In this document: piece after piece, positions 1-6,723 of the stretch
Numbering within the stretch: the first letter of the stretch is position 1
Layout of the letters: every line of letters starts with the position of its first letter
Origin: a bacterium
Lineage (GTDB): Bacteria > Hydrothermota > UBA3072 > B12-G15
Reading direction: 5' to 3'
Length of the DNA: 6,723 bases
NCBI GenBank assembly: GCA_003646055.1
Contig: QNDZ01000092.1
Coordinates: 1 to 6,723, forward strand
Translations under genes and position numbers: made by a program
Notes under the pieces: generated by a model
What the model was told of the DNA's origin: nothing
Seen by the model: the letters and a program-made list of their open reading frames with translations, nothing else
The model's database searches: none

Positions 1-1655
1 GACTCCTTCCTTGGAGAAGGGAGATACTTGAGGGGTTGCTGGGTGCTGACCTTGTGGGATTCCACACATTTGGATATGCAAGGCACTTTCTATCCAGTGT
101 TTTAAGGATTATGGGATACGACAATACCCTTGGAAGAATAAATCTGAAAAACAGGGTGGTTCTTGTTGATGTTTTCCCCATGGGAATTGATTTTGACAGA
201 TTCAACAAAGTCGGTGAGAATAAAGAGGTACAATCAGAGGTTGAAAAGATAAAAAGCAATCTGAAGGCGGAAAAAATCATTATCTCAATAGATAGGCTGG
301 ACTATACAAAGGGAATTATAGAGCGACTTGAGGCATTTGACGATTTTCTGAAAAGGTTCAAGGAATACAGGGAAAGGGTCTCCATGATTTTGATAACTGC
401 ACCATCAAGGTCAGGGCTTGAGCATTACCAGTATCTTGAAAAGAGGGTGAATGAACTTGTTGGTAGCATCAATGGAAGGCATGGAAGGGTTGGATGGATG
501 CCTGTGTGGTATATACACAGGTCAATCCCGTTTGAATCAATTGTTGCACTCTACCTTGTTGCAGATGTTGCACTTGTGACACCATTAAGGGATGGTATGA
601 ACCTTATTGCCAAGGAATTTGTTGCATCAAAAAAGGATAAAAGGGGTGTGCTCGTCCTGAGTGAGATGGCAGGTGCAGCTATGGAACTTGGGGAGTCCAT
701 AATCGTGAATCCTAATAGCAGAGAGGAGATGGTCTCAGCAATCAAGCAGGCACTTGAGATGTCACTGGATGAACAGGTTGAAAGAATGGCAAGGATGCAG
801 GAGAGATTGAAGAGATACAACATTATCCACTGGGCAGAGGACTTTACAAAGAAACTTGAAGAGGCAAGGAACATAAACACAGAACTCCGCTCGCGCAGAT
901 TAACAAAGGATATTGAAAAGAAACTTATTGAAGATTTCACTTCAGGGGAAAAGAGGCTTCTTCTCCTTGATTATGATGGAACACTTGTTCCCTTCAATGT
1001 GAGGCCTGAGAGGGCAGGTCCTGACAGGGAACTCCTCTCAATTATTGATTCACTGACATCAATCAATGGGGTATGCCTTGTGATTTCAAGTGGAAGGGAC
1101 AGACAGACCCTTGATAGATGGTTTGGCAGGTTCAACATTGGTATAATTGCTGAACATGGGGTATGGATAAAAAAATCAAGGGATACCTGGAAGGAGTTTA
1201 TACCCTTGAGCCAGGATTGGAAAAAGGAAATAATACCTGTACTTGAGATGTTCACAGATAGAACACCTGGCTCATTCATTGAAGAGAAGGAGTTCTCCCT
1301 TGTATGGCACTACAGGGGTGCTGAACCTGGACTTGCTGATGTGAGGGCGAATGAACTCAAGGAGGAACTTATAACACTTATATCAAATCTTGAACTTGAG
1401 GTTCTGGAGGGAAATAAGGTTATAGAAATAAAGAGTGCAGGTATTGACAAGGGAAAGGCTTCCCTTCTATGGGTGGAGGAGGGATGGGATTTTATACTTG
1501 CAGCAGGGGATGATAATACTGACGAGGATATATTTGCTGTTCTGCCAGAAACAGCTTATACAATCAAGGTGGGGCATGGACTTTCAAAGGCGAGGTTCAG
1601 GGTGAATTCCTATCTGGAGATAAGGGGGATTTTGAGGAAAATCAAGGAGGTGTAA
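1..1655 (+). CDS. otsAB: Bifunctional trehalose-6-phosphate synthase/phosphatase (OtsA-OtsB fusion), 5' end outside window
   Basis: This is a two-domain enzyme of trehalose synthesis. The GT20 synthase joins UDP-glucose (or another NDP-glucose) to glucose-6-phosphate, and the HAD phosphatase then removes the phosphate. The frame is open from base 3, giving 550 visible residues. By comparison with OtsA, roughly 140 N-terminal residues are missing, including much of the glucose-6-phosphate site. Seen in the synthase part (visible numbering): LLGADLVGFHT at 12-22, DRLDYTKG at 97-104 (the Arg/Lys pair that contacts donor phosphate), LRDGMNLIAKE ending at 205, and SEMAGAA from 220. Seen in the phosphatase part: DYDGT at 323-327 (HAD motif I, nucleophile Asp323), SSGRD from 362, AEHG, GIDKGK with Lys483, and GDDNTDED at 502-509 (motif IV). 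Both active sites look intact over the visible part. There is no stop or frameshift at the junction near residues 290-310, so the fusion is real. No terminator is visible after the stop. The first internal start-like codon (TTG at 36) lies inside the conserved domain and is not the true start. Confidence 0.95.
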   Translation, partial: LLPWRREILEGLLGADLVGFHTFGYARHFLSSVLRIMGYDNTLGRINLKNRVVLVDVFPMGIDFDRFNKVGENKEVQSEVEKIKSNLKAEKIIISIDRLDYTKGIIERLEAFDDFLKRFKEYRERVSMILITAPSRSGLEHYQYLEKRVNELVGSINGRHGRVGWMPVWYIHRSIPFESIVALYLVADVALVTPLRDGMNLIAKEFVASKKDKRGVLVLSEMAGAAMELGESIIVNPNSREEMVSAIKQALEMSLDEQVERMARMQERLKRYNIIHWAEDFTKKLEEARNINTELRSRRLTKDIEKKLIEDFTSGEKRLLLLDYDGTLVPFNVRPERAGPDRELLSIIDSLTSINGVCLVISSGRDRQTLDRWFGRFNIGIIAEHGVWIKKSRDTWKEFIPLSQDWKKEIIPVLEMFTDRTPGSFIEEKEFSLVWHYRGAEPGLADVRANELKEELITLISNLELEVLEGNKVIEIKSAGIDKGKASLLWVEEGWDFILAAGDDNTDEDIFAVLPETAYTIKVGHGLSKARFRVNSYLEIRGILRKIKEV

Positions 1656-1689
1656 GGTTTATTGCCTATTTTGAATATTCTGTTTTTCA

Positions 1690-1718
1690 TTGACATTTGT
1701 TTAATTTTCATTTATAAT
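1690..1718 (+). promoter_or_regulatory. Consensus sigma-70 promoter for the small envelope-protein gene
   Basis: TTGACA at 1690-1695 and TATAAT at 1713-1718 are separated by exactly 17 bases, a full match to the housekeeping consensus. Transcription should start around 1724-1727, giving a leader of about 25 nt before the ATG at 1750. The sequence just upstream (1661-1689) is rich in A/T runs and could act as an UP element; that part is inference. It lies between the otsAB stop and the next gene, so the downstream gene need not depend on otsAB read-through. Confidence 0.85.
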
Positions 1719-1737
1719 CTTTCCACAACATCTAAAA

Positions 1738-1746
1738 AAGGAGGTG
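1738..1746 (+). promoter_or_regulatory. Strong Shine-Dalgarno site that decides the start
   Basis: AAGGAGGTG is a near-complete complement of the 16S rRNA 3' tail. GGAGG (1740-1744) sits 5 nt before the ATG at 1750. A GTG at 1744 is in frame and would add two residues, but it lies inside this site and cannot be used with it, so ATG 1750 is the start. Confidence 0.85.
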
Positions 1747-1749
1747 TTT

Positions 1750-2208
1750 ATGAAGAAGTTTCTTGTCCTTATTCTGCTTGTTCTTCCACTTCTGGCGTTC
1801 TCCCAGATTGAAGCAGGAAAACTGAATGTTGGTGTATCAGGAAGTATAATGATTAAACCAGACTTTCATATGAGTCTTGGTGGCCACTTTGGTAAGATGT
1901 TCACAGACAACATTGAATTTGGTATCAATGGTTCATTCTACACTGGTGGTGGAAGCACTGGTTTCAGTGCAGGTGTCCTTGCCTACTACCATATGATGCT
2001 TGCAGAAGGGATTTTTGGTTTTGCTGGTGTTGAGGTTATGTTCCCGATACAGCCTACATTCTCCAATAATGAGAGTTTTAACCTTGGATTTGACTACTTT
2101 GTTGGAGATAATGTTGCTTTAAGGCTCTACAATCAACTTTACATATCTGAATTTGACTTTGGGAACTTCTACGACTATATAAATATTGGAACAGTTGCCT
2201 ATTTCTAA
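1750..2208 (+). CDS. Small exported protein, probable outer-membrane beta-barrel
   Basis: This 152-residue protein belongs to no family I can name. It begins with a clear Sec signal peptide: Lys2-Lys3, a Leu/Val/Ile-rich core at about 4-15, and a likely signal peptidase I site after A16-F17-S18 (next residue Gln19). There is no lipobox Cys. The mature part is Gly-rich with alternating polar and hydrophobic/aromatic stretches separated by short turns (for example GGGS, NNES, DN), as in amphipathic strands. It ends in NIGTVAYF, and a terminal Phe after alternating hydrophobics is the usual C-terminal beta-signal read by the BAM complex. About 130 mature residues would suit an 8-strand barrel of OmpX/OmpW size; that is inference. 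No enzyme motif is seen. It has its own consensus promoter, perfect ribosome site and intrinsic terminator, so it is probably a separately and strongly expressed envelope protein. A periplasmic beta-rich protein is the main alternative. Confidence 0.85.
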   Translation: MKKFLVLILLVLPLLAFSQIEAGKLNVGVSGSIMIKPDFHMSLGGHFGKMFTDNIEFGINGSFYTGGGSTGFSAGVLAYYHMMLAEGIFGFAGVEVMFPIQPTFSNNESFNLGFDYFVGDNVALRLYNQLYISEFDFGNFYDYINIGTVAYF

Positions 2209-2225
2209 AACATAAACCATTCATG

Positions 2226-2248
2226 AAGGGGGCTTGTCCCCCTTTTTT
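2226..2248 (+). terminator. Rho-independent terminator after the envelope-protein gene
   Basis: AAGGGGG (2226-2232) pairs with CCCCCTT (2238-2244) around the 5-nt loop CTTGT, and T runs through 2243-2248. It lies 17 nt after the stop at 2206-2208. Five G-C pairs followed by a U-tract is a textbook intrinsic terminator, and it separates this gene from the tRNA operon downstream. Confidence 0.9.
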
Positions 2249-2293
2249 AATTAAGACAAAACCCTTCTTCCAGTAACCCCATTGGTTCAAACA

Positions 2294-2322
2294 TTGACAA
2301 CCCCACGGGTAAAAGTTATTAT
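2294..2322 (+). promoter_or_regulatory. Sigma-70 promoter for the tRNA-Leu/tig/clpP/clpX/lon unit
   Basis: TTGACA (2294-2299), 17 bases, then TATTAT (2317-2322), 11 of 12 consensus positions. The predicted start, about 2328-2331, falls at or just before the first tRNA base, leaving almost no 5' leader for RNase P to remove. The 45 bases between the preceding terminator and this -35 box show no other recognisable element. No CIRCE-type inverted repeat is seen, so there is no visible HrcA heat-shock control. Confidence 0.8.
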
Positions 2323-2330
2323 TAGTGCAG

Positions 2331-2413
2331 GCGAGAGTGGCGGAACTGGTATACGCGCTGGATTTAGGATCCAGTGCCCATAGGGCTTGGGGGTTCGAAT
2401 CCCCCCTCTCGCA
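2331..2413 (+). tRNA. tRNA-Leu (anticodon UAG)
   Basis: This is a complete class II tRNA. The acceptor stem GCGAGAG (2331-2337) pairs perfectly with CTCTCGC (2406-2412). The D-arm is GCG...GCG. The anticodon stem CTGGA/TCCAG (2358-2362/2370-2374) encloses loop TTTAGGA with anticodon TAG at 2365-2367. The long variable arm is GCCC-ATA-GGGC, and the T-arm is GGGGG-TTCGAAT-CCCCC (2389-2405). The discriminator is A2413, as expected for leucine. The long variable arm plus the UAG anticodon identify it as a reader of CUN codons, CUA directly. The 3' CCA is not encoded (GAG follows), so a CCA-adding enzyme must complete it. It lies directly behind a strong promoter and about 25 nt ahead of trigger factor. 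Confidence 0.97.
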
Positions 2414-2438
2414 GAGAATACAGGAAGGAAGGATGGTT

Positions 2439-3551
2439 ATGGCTGAATACACACTTGAGGTAAAGAAAGAAGAACTTGACAAGAAGATTAAAGAACTTGC
2501 AGAAAAGTATAGAAAGGATGTCATGATTCCTGGTTTCAGGAAGGGCAGGGCACCTGTTGAACTGATTAAGGTCAGATTCAGCAGAGAACTTGAGGCAGAG
2601 GGCTTTCAGGAGATTGCAGGTGCAAAACTTGAAGAAATCCTTGAGAAGCATAGACCATTCATTTATGCAGGACCTGATGTGCTTGATGTAAAAAAGGACG
2701 AAGAAAAGGGAAACATAACCCTGAAGGTTGGGCTTGAAGTGCCTCCGGAGATTGGAAAGATTGATTATAAGAAACTATCTAGGGAACTTCCCGGTGGTGA
2801 AGTTACAGAGAAGGATATTGAAAAGGAACTTGAGAAACTCAGGGAGATAAATGCCGAACTTAAACCGGTGAAGAGAAAGATTAAGAAGGGTGATAGTGTT
2901 CTTGTAGATATTGAGATGGGTGATGTGAAGATGACCAATTATTCACTTGACATAGGGAATGACACACTCTCAAGGTTTATAAAGGGAATGAAGGCAGGTG
3001 AGGAGAAGAAGAAAGAGATAGAGTTCCCCGAGAAATTCTCAATACCCGAACTTGCAGGTAAGAAAGGCGAAATCAAGGTTAAGGTGCTTGATGTGAAGGA
3101 GAAGGTATTACCAGAGATAGATGATGAGTTCGCAAAAAATATGGGGTTTGAAAACCTTGATGACATGAAGAATGAAATCAGGGCACAACTGGAAGAGGAC
3201 TTAAAGGAGAATCTTGAGAAGAAGATAAGGGAGAAGATTCTGGATAATCTAATTGAACAGTTTGACATTGAACCACCAGAAAGCCTGGTGAGGTCTCTAT
3301 CTGTGAATATGACAAGGGCAGATGCAGAGAAGGAGGCAAAGAGGATTGCAATCCTTGATGCCATCGCATTGAAGGAGAAGATTGAAATCACAGATGAGGA
3401 TATTGACAGGAAACTTAATGAGGTGGCTGAAGGAAAGATTGATGAAGAAAAACTTCCCGGATACAGGGACAATTTAAGGCCGGTGTTAATCAGAGAGAAG
3501 ACCATTGAATTTCTTATAAAAAAAGTGAGGGGTGAAGATGGAGATAATTGA
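2439..3551 (+). CDS. tig: Trigger factor, compact form
   Basis: Ribosome-bound chaperone that meets nascent chains at the exit tunnel. The ribosome-docking signature GFRKGRAP is at residues 32-39, followed by the N-terminal fold to about residue 100. A PPIase-position domain follows at about 147-225 ([25 protein letters not shown]), then the helical C-terminal arms from DDEFAKN (228) with PESLV at 280-284 and a terminal helix ending in EFLIKKV. At 370 residues it is about 60 shorter than the E. coli protein (432). The first strand before the docking helix is shortened by about 12 residues. The PPIase part lacks the usual DGxxFxGG and IPGF segments, and an arm segment after PESLV is missing. 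The ATG at 2439 has AAGGA at 2429-2433; an in-frame ATG at 2433 is a close alternative (372 residues). The frame stays open upstream through the tRNA, but that part is only tRNA read as protein. There is no promoter between the tRNA and this gene. It overlaps clpP by 14 nt. Confidence 0.93.
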   Translation: MAEYTLEVKKEELDKKIKELAEKYRKDVMIPGFRKGRAPVELIKVRFSRELEAEGFQEIAGAKLEEILEKHRPFIYAGPDVLDVKKDEEKGNITLKVGLEVPPEIGKIDYKKLSRELPGGEVTEKDIEKELEKLREINAELKPVKRKIKKGDSVLVDIEMGDVKMTNYSLDIGNDTLSRFIKGMKAGEEKKKEIEFPEKFSIPELAGKKGEIKVKVLDVKEKVLPEIDDEFAKNMGFENLDDMKNEIRAQLEEDLKENLEKKIREKILDNLIEQFDIEPPESLVRSLSVNMTRADAEKEAKRIAILDAIALKEKIEITDEDIDRKLNEVAEGKIDEEKLPGYRDNLRPVLIREKTIEFLIKKVRGEDGDN

Positions 3552-4152
3552 ACAGATACCGTTTGTGATTGAGAAGACTGCCCATGGAGAAAGGGCATAC
3601 GACATATATTCAAGGCTTCTTAAGGACAGAATAATATTTCTGGGTTCACTTTTGAATGAGCAGGTTGCCAATGTGATTATAGCACAACTTCTCTTCCTTG
3701 AGGCACAGGACCCTGACAGGGACATTTACCTTTACATAAACAGTCCTGGTGGTCTGGTGAGTGCAGGACTTGCCATATATGATACAATCCAGTACATAAA
3801 ACCCGATGTTTCAACCATATGTATGGGTGTTGCAGCAAGCATGGCAGCGGTTCTACTTGCAGCAGGTGCACCTGGTAAGAGGTATGCCCTTCCCCATTCA
3901 AGGGTTCTGCTCCATCAACCAATGGGAGGTGCACAGGGAACTGCAGAGGATATAAAAATACATGCAGAGGAGATTTTAAAGATAAGAAAGATAATCAATG
4001 AGATACTGTCACACCATACAAACCAGCCCCTGAAGAGGATTGAGAAGGATACTGACAGGGATTTCTGGATGTCAGCACCTGAAGCAAAGGAATATGGAAT
4101 TGTTGATGAGGTGATTGCAAAGAGAGGGGAGATGAATGCCAAAGCAGATTAG
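3538..4152 (+). CDS. clpP: ATP-dependent Clp protease proteolytic subunit ClpP
   Basis: Serine peptidase that forms the double-heptamer chamber and degrades proteins fed by ClpX in the cytoplasm. It has 204 residues, the normal family length. The N-terminus reads [20 protein letters not shown], which holds the axial-loop region and the conserved [13 protein letters not shown] block. The catalytic triad is complete: Ser101 in GVAASM, His126 in LLHQP, and Asp175 in DTDRDF, with the same spacing as E. coli Ser97/His122/Asp171. INSPGG at 67-72 is the conserved oxyanion/substrate strand. ATG 3538 is chosen because AGGGG (3528-3532) stands 5 nt before it; an in-frame GTG at 3532 would overlap that site. 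It begins inside the 3' end of tig and overlaps clpX by 17 nt, which suggests coupled translation and matched subunit supply. Propeptide processing is possible but cannot be judged here. Confidence 0.97.
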   Translation: MEIIEQIPFVIEKTAHGERAYDIYSRLLKDRIIFLGSLLNEQVANVIIAQLLFLEAQDPDRDIYLYINSPGGLVSAGLAIYDTIQYIKPDVSTICMGVAASMAAVLLAAGAPGKRYALPHSRVLLHQPMGGAQGTAEDIKIHAEEILKIRKIINEILSHHTNQPLKRIEKDTDRDFWMSAPEAKEYGIVDEVIAKRGEMNAKAD

Positions 4153-5365
4153 ATGTTCCTTCTGTGGTAAATCATACAGAGAAACAGGAAGGATGTTCCA
4201 TGGTATTGGGGATGCATATATATGCCCTGATTGTGTGGAGTTGCTCCATGAGATTCTGGTGATTGAACCTGGTGCAAGGAAAAAGGGGAAGATAAAACTT
4301 CAAACTCCACAGGAGATAAAGAAAGAACTTGATAAATACATTATAGGTCAGGAGCATGCAAAGAAGGTTCTCTCTGTTGCAGTTTACAACCACTATAAAA
4401 GGATACTTAACAAGACTAAAAGCGATGTGGATATAGAGAAGAGCAACATACTTTTGATTGGCCCAACAGGGGTTGGGAAAACATACCTTGTCCAGACACT
4501 TTCAAAGATACTGAATGTTCCACTTGCAATAGGTGATGCAACCGCCCTTACAGAGGCAGGTTATGTGGGTGAGGATGTTGAGAATCTCCTTGTGAGGCTG
4601 CTGCAGGCATGCAACTATGATCTGGGTATGGCAGAGATGGGAATTGTTTATATAGACGAGATTGACAAGATTTCAAGAAAATCAGAGAATCCTTCCATTA
4701 CAAGGGATGTTTCAGGTGAAGGTGTTCAGCAGGCACTCCTTAAAATTGTTGAAGGTGATAAGGTGAATGTACCTCCAAAGGGTGGAAGGAAACACCCTGA
4801 ACAGGACTTCATACAGGTTAACACAAAGAATATCCTCTTCATTGGTGGAGGAACATTTGATGGTATAGAGAGTGTTGTGAAACACAGGCTTGGAGAGACT
4901 GCTGTGGGTTTCAATGCACCAATTAAAGCACAGGAAGAAATGAGGAAGTATGAACTTTTGAAGTTGGTTGAACCTGAAGATCTGGTAAAGTATGGAATGA
5001 TACCAGAACTTGTTGGAAGATTTCCTGTTATCACCCCACTCCATGACCTGACTGAGGACGACCTTGTAAAAATACTCACAGAACCAAAGAATGCACTTGT
5101 GAAGCAGTATCAGGAACTTATAAAAATGGATGGGGTGAAACTCTATTTTGAGGATGATGCACTCTATGCAATAGCAAAGAAGGCAATGAAATTGAAAACA
5201 GGTGCAAGGGGTTTGAGGGGTGCAATGGAGGATATTATGCTTGATATTATGTACAGGATACCCGGACTTAAAGGGGTTAAGGAATGTATTATAACAAAGT
5301 CTGTTGTTGAAAACAATGAAGAACCCATTTTTGTTTACAGAAAAACAAAAAGAAAGGCAGAATGA
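4136..5365 (+). CDS. clpX: ATP-dependent Clp protease ATP-binding subunit ClpX
   Basis: AAA+ unfoldase that recognises tagged substrates, unfolds them and threads them into ClpP. It has 409 residues, typical length. A C4 zinc-binding domain (Cys7, Cys10, Cys30, Cys33) is followed by the AAA+ module: Walker A GPTGVGKT at 109-116, pore-1 loop GYVG at 142-145, Walker B ending Asp174-Glu175, RKH substrate loop at 218-220, arginine-finger candidate Arg295 in VGRFPV, and sensor-2 GARGLR at 356-361. The ClpP-docking loop reads VGF at 257-259 where IGF is most common, a conservative change compatible with docking on the ClpP encoded just upstream. The ATG at 4136 lies inside the clpP 3' end, with AGGGGAG (4125-4131) as ribosome site. 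Its stop overlaps the lon start in an ATGA arrangement. No key residue is missing. Confidence 0.97.
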   Translation: MPKQIRCSFCGKSYRETGRMFHGIGDAYICPDCVELLHEILVIEPGARKKGKIKLQTPQEIKKELDKYIIGQEHAKKVLSVAVYNHYKRILNKTKSDVDIEKSNILLIGPTGVGKTYLVQTLSKILNVPLAIGDATALTEAGYVGEDVENLLVRLLQACNYDLGMAEMGIVYIDEIDKISRKSENPSITRDVSGEGVQQALLKIVEGDKVNVPPKGGRKHPEQDFIQVNTKNILFIGGGTFDGIESVVKHRLGETAVGFNAPIKAQEEMRKYELLKLVEPEDLVKYGMIPELVGRFPVITPLHDLTEDDLVKILTEPKNALVKQYQELIKMDGVKLYFEDDALYAIAKKAMKLKTGARGLRGAMEDIMLDIMYRIPGLKGVKECIITKSVVENNEEPIFVYRKTKRKAE

Positions 5366-6723
5366 ATAGGTTTCCAGTCTTATATATTGAGGAAGAGGTT
5401 CTTTTCCCATTAAGTTCCATTCCCTATATTGTGAGCAATGGGCATGAACTTATCACCATTGAAAGAGCAATGGATAAGTTTAAGGGTAAGGTGGTTGTCC
5501 TTCCATCAGGTATTTCAAATCTGGAAAGGAAATTCTGTACAATAGCAGAGGTTGTTTCACTGAATGAGACTGCAAGGGGCATAAGGATTGTTCTCCAGGG
5601 AGAGGATAGGTGCAGGATTAAATCATTAAGGGATACTGGTGGAATACCTATGGTAGATGTTGAGATTGTTTTTGAGGAAATAGAGAATTACAGGAAGGCA
5701 CACGCACTCATAAGGGCAATAAAGAGGCTTCTTGTGGAGTTTACAGACCTATCAGATGGGGAAAGTGCGCCAGGTATTGAGTCACTTATTCAGGAGAATG
5801 ACCCTGTAATCTTTTTGTACAGAACCCTTTCAGCAATTCCACTGAACAACAATGTTAAATGGCATATATATCAACTGGAAGGTATTGAGACAAAACTGGA
5901 TAAAATACTTGAGGCAATATCAACAGACCTTGAGGTTGCAAGGCTTGAGAAGGAGATACTTGACAAGGTTAAGGATAGACTGTCAAAGAATCAGAAGCAG
6001 TACCTGCTCCATGAACAGTTGAAGGTAATACAGAAGGAACTGGGAAGGGAGGAGGATGAGGATATCCAGAAGTTGAAGGATACGATAGAAAAGTCTAATA
6101 TGCCAGAGGAGGCAAGGGAGAAGGCGCTCTCTGAACTGGAAAGGCTCAAAAAAATCCCACCCATGTCCCCTGAGAGTGTTGTTATCAGGAATTACCTTGA
6201 CTGGCTCCTTAAACTACCATGGAACAATGGAAAACAGGAAGAGATGGATATAAAGAAGGTTCAGGAGGTGCTTGAGAAGAACCACTACGGTCTGGAGAAG
6301 GTGAAGGAGACCATCATTGAGTACCTGAGTGTTTTGAAACTCACAGGTTCTTCAAAAGGTCACATCCTTTGTTTTGTGGGACCACCAGGTGTTGGTAAGA
6401 CATCCCTTGGAAGGTCTATTGCAGAGGCACTTGGGAGGAAGTTTGTCAGGGCATCACTTGGGGGTGTGAAGGATGAGGCTGAGATAAGGGGGCATAGAAG
6501 GACCTATGTTGGGTCTATGCCTGGAAAGATTATACAGGAGATTGCAAGGGCAGGTGTGAACAACCCTGTCTTCCTTCTTGATGAGGTGGATAAGATAGGT
6601 GTTGATTACAGGGGGGACCCTGCAAGTGCACTCCTTGAGGTGCTTGACCCAGAGGTGAACCAATCATTTATGGACCACTACATTGAGATTGGTTATGACC
6701 TCTCCCATGTTCTCTTCATCACC
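5362..6723 (+). CDS. lon: ATP-dependent protease Lon, 3' part outside window
   Basis: Homo-hexameric AAA+ serine protease that removes misfolded and regulatory proteins. The frame is open from ATG 5362 to the window edge, giving 454 visible residues of a family length near 780. In order: LonN substrate-binding domain (about 1-175, starting [16 protein letters not shown]); a charged helical/coiled-coil stretch (about 175-270) with the hallmark [16 protein letters not shown] from about 213; [12 protein letters not shown] at 277-288; then the AAA+ domain with Walker A GPPGVGKT at 340-347, the [22 protein letters not shown] block, and Walker B LLDEVDK ending near 411. The Ser-Lys protease domain is beyond the right edge, so protease activity cannot be confirmed here. 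The N-domain is the least conserved part: the common LPLRD opening is replaced by an acidic YIEEE. Translation start is by 4-nt overlap with the clpX stop, with only a modest AAAGG (5353-5357) upstream, which suggests coupled translation. Confidence 0.96.
   Translation, partial: MNRFPVLYIEEEVLFPLSSIPYIVSNGHELITIERAMDKFKGKVVVLPSGISNLERKFCTIAEVVSLNETARGIRIVLQGEDRCRIKSLRDTGGIPMVDVEIVFEEIENYRKAHALIRAIKRLLVEFTDLSDGESAPGIESLIQENDPVIFLYRTLSAIPLNNNVKWHIYQLEGIETKLDKILEAISTDLEVARLEKEILDKVKDRLSKNQKQYLLHEQLKVIQKELGREEDEDIQKLKDTIEKSNMPEEAREKALSELERLKKIPPMSPESVVIRNYLDWLLKLPWNNGKQEEMDIKKVQEVLEKNHYGLEKVKETIIEYLSVLKLTGSSKGHILCFVGPPGVGKTSLGRSIAEALGRKFVRASLGGVKDEAEIRGHRRTYVGSMPGKIIQEIARAGVNNPVFLLDEVDKIGVDYRGDPASALLEVLDPEVNQSFMDHYIEIGYDLSHVLFIT

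Noticed and set aside
1673..1680. Palindrome GAATATTC followed by a T-run after the otsAB stop, considered as a terminator or operator
   Set aside because: It is an 8-base A/T-rich self-complement with no loop, far too weak for an intrinsic terminator, and a single copy gives no case for an operator.
2249..2293. Short gap before the tRNA promoter, checked for a small RNA, riboswitch or CIRCE-type heat-shock operator
   Set aside because: Only 45 bases, with no convincing stem, inverted repeat or open frame.
3863..3874. Perfect 12-base palindrome CAGGTGCACCTG
   Set aside because: It lies in the conserved clpP coding region and its codons fit the family sequence, so it is most likely coincidental. 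No second copy was seen.
4712..5410. Long open frame on the - strand opposite clpX (about 230 codons), and similar antisense frames opposite otsAB, tig and clpP
   Set aside because: They lie fully opposite conserved genes, lack known motifs and have low-complexity Ser/Phe/Ile- or Cys-rich translations expected from the purine-rich sense strand. No promoter or ribosome site supports them.
6454..6663. Short - strand open frame opposite lon
   Set aside because: It is antisense to the conserved AAA+ block of lon and shows no ribosome site or recognisable protein features.
1..6723. Mobile element, CRISPR, phage or defence-system signature
   Set aside because: No direct-repeat array, terminal inverted repeats, transposase or integrase motif, or defence domain was seen. 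The tRNA is intact with no duplicated 3' end that would suggest an attachment site.

Overview
The window holds housekeeping genes of a bacterium, all on the + strand, with two intergenic regions shorter than 130 bases. The features suggest a Gram-negative (diderm) cell. A small exported protein ends like an outer-membrane beta-barrel, the promoters are of the sigma-70 type, and the order tig-clpP-clpX-lon is a classic bacterial proteostasis cluster. Composition is unusual. Arginine is written almost only as AGG/AGA, the + strand is purine-rich, and CpG is strongly depleted (about 50 by hand count). With the fused trehalose gene and a shortened trigger factor, this fits an under-sampled, possibly thermophilic lineage better than a well-studied one. 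The phylum cannot be fixed from this sequence.

Layout. (1) 1-1655: 3' part of a fused trehalose-6-phosphate synthase/phosphatase gene whose start lies before the window. (2) 1656-1749: short AT-rich gap with a perfect TTGACA-17-TATAAT promoter. (3) 1750-2208: small exported, probably beta-barrel, protein, closed by an intrinsic terminator at 2226-2248; it looks monocistronic. (4) 2294-2322: second strong sigma-70 promoter. (5) 2331-2413: tRNA-Leu(UAG). (6) 2439-6723: tig, clpP, clpX and lon, with 14-, 17- and 4-nt overlaps; lon runs off the right edge.

How the genes work together. The right two thirds appears to be one transcription unit that starts with a tRNA and continues into a nascent-chain chaperone (trigger factor), the ClpXP protease (peptidase plus unfoldase) and the Lon protease, so tRNA supply, folding and degradation would share one promoter. 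The left part is unrelated: trehalose synthesis (compatible solute) and an envelope protein with its own promoter and terminator.

I do not see a new defence system, mobile element, CRISPR array or phage gene. The points worth a second look are the CpG/CGN depletion, the compact trigger factor with an apparently eroded PPIase domain, and the tRNA-led proteostasis operon.
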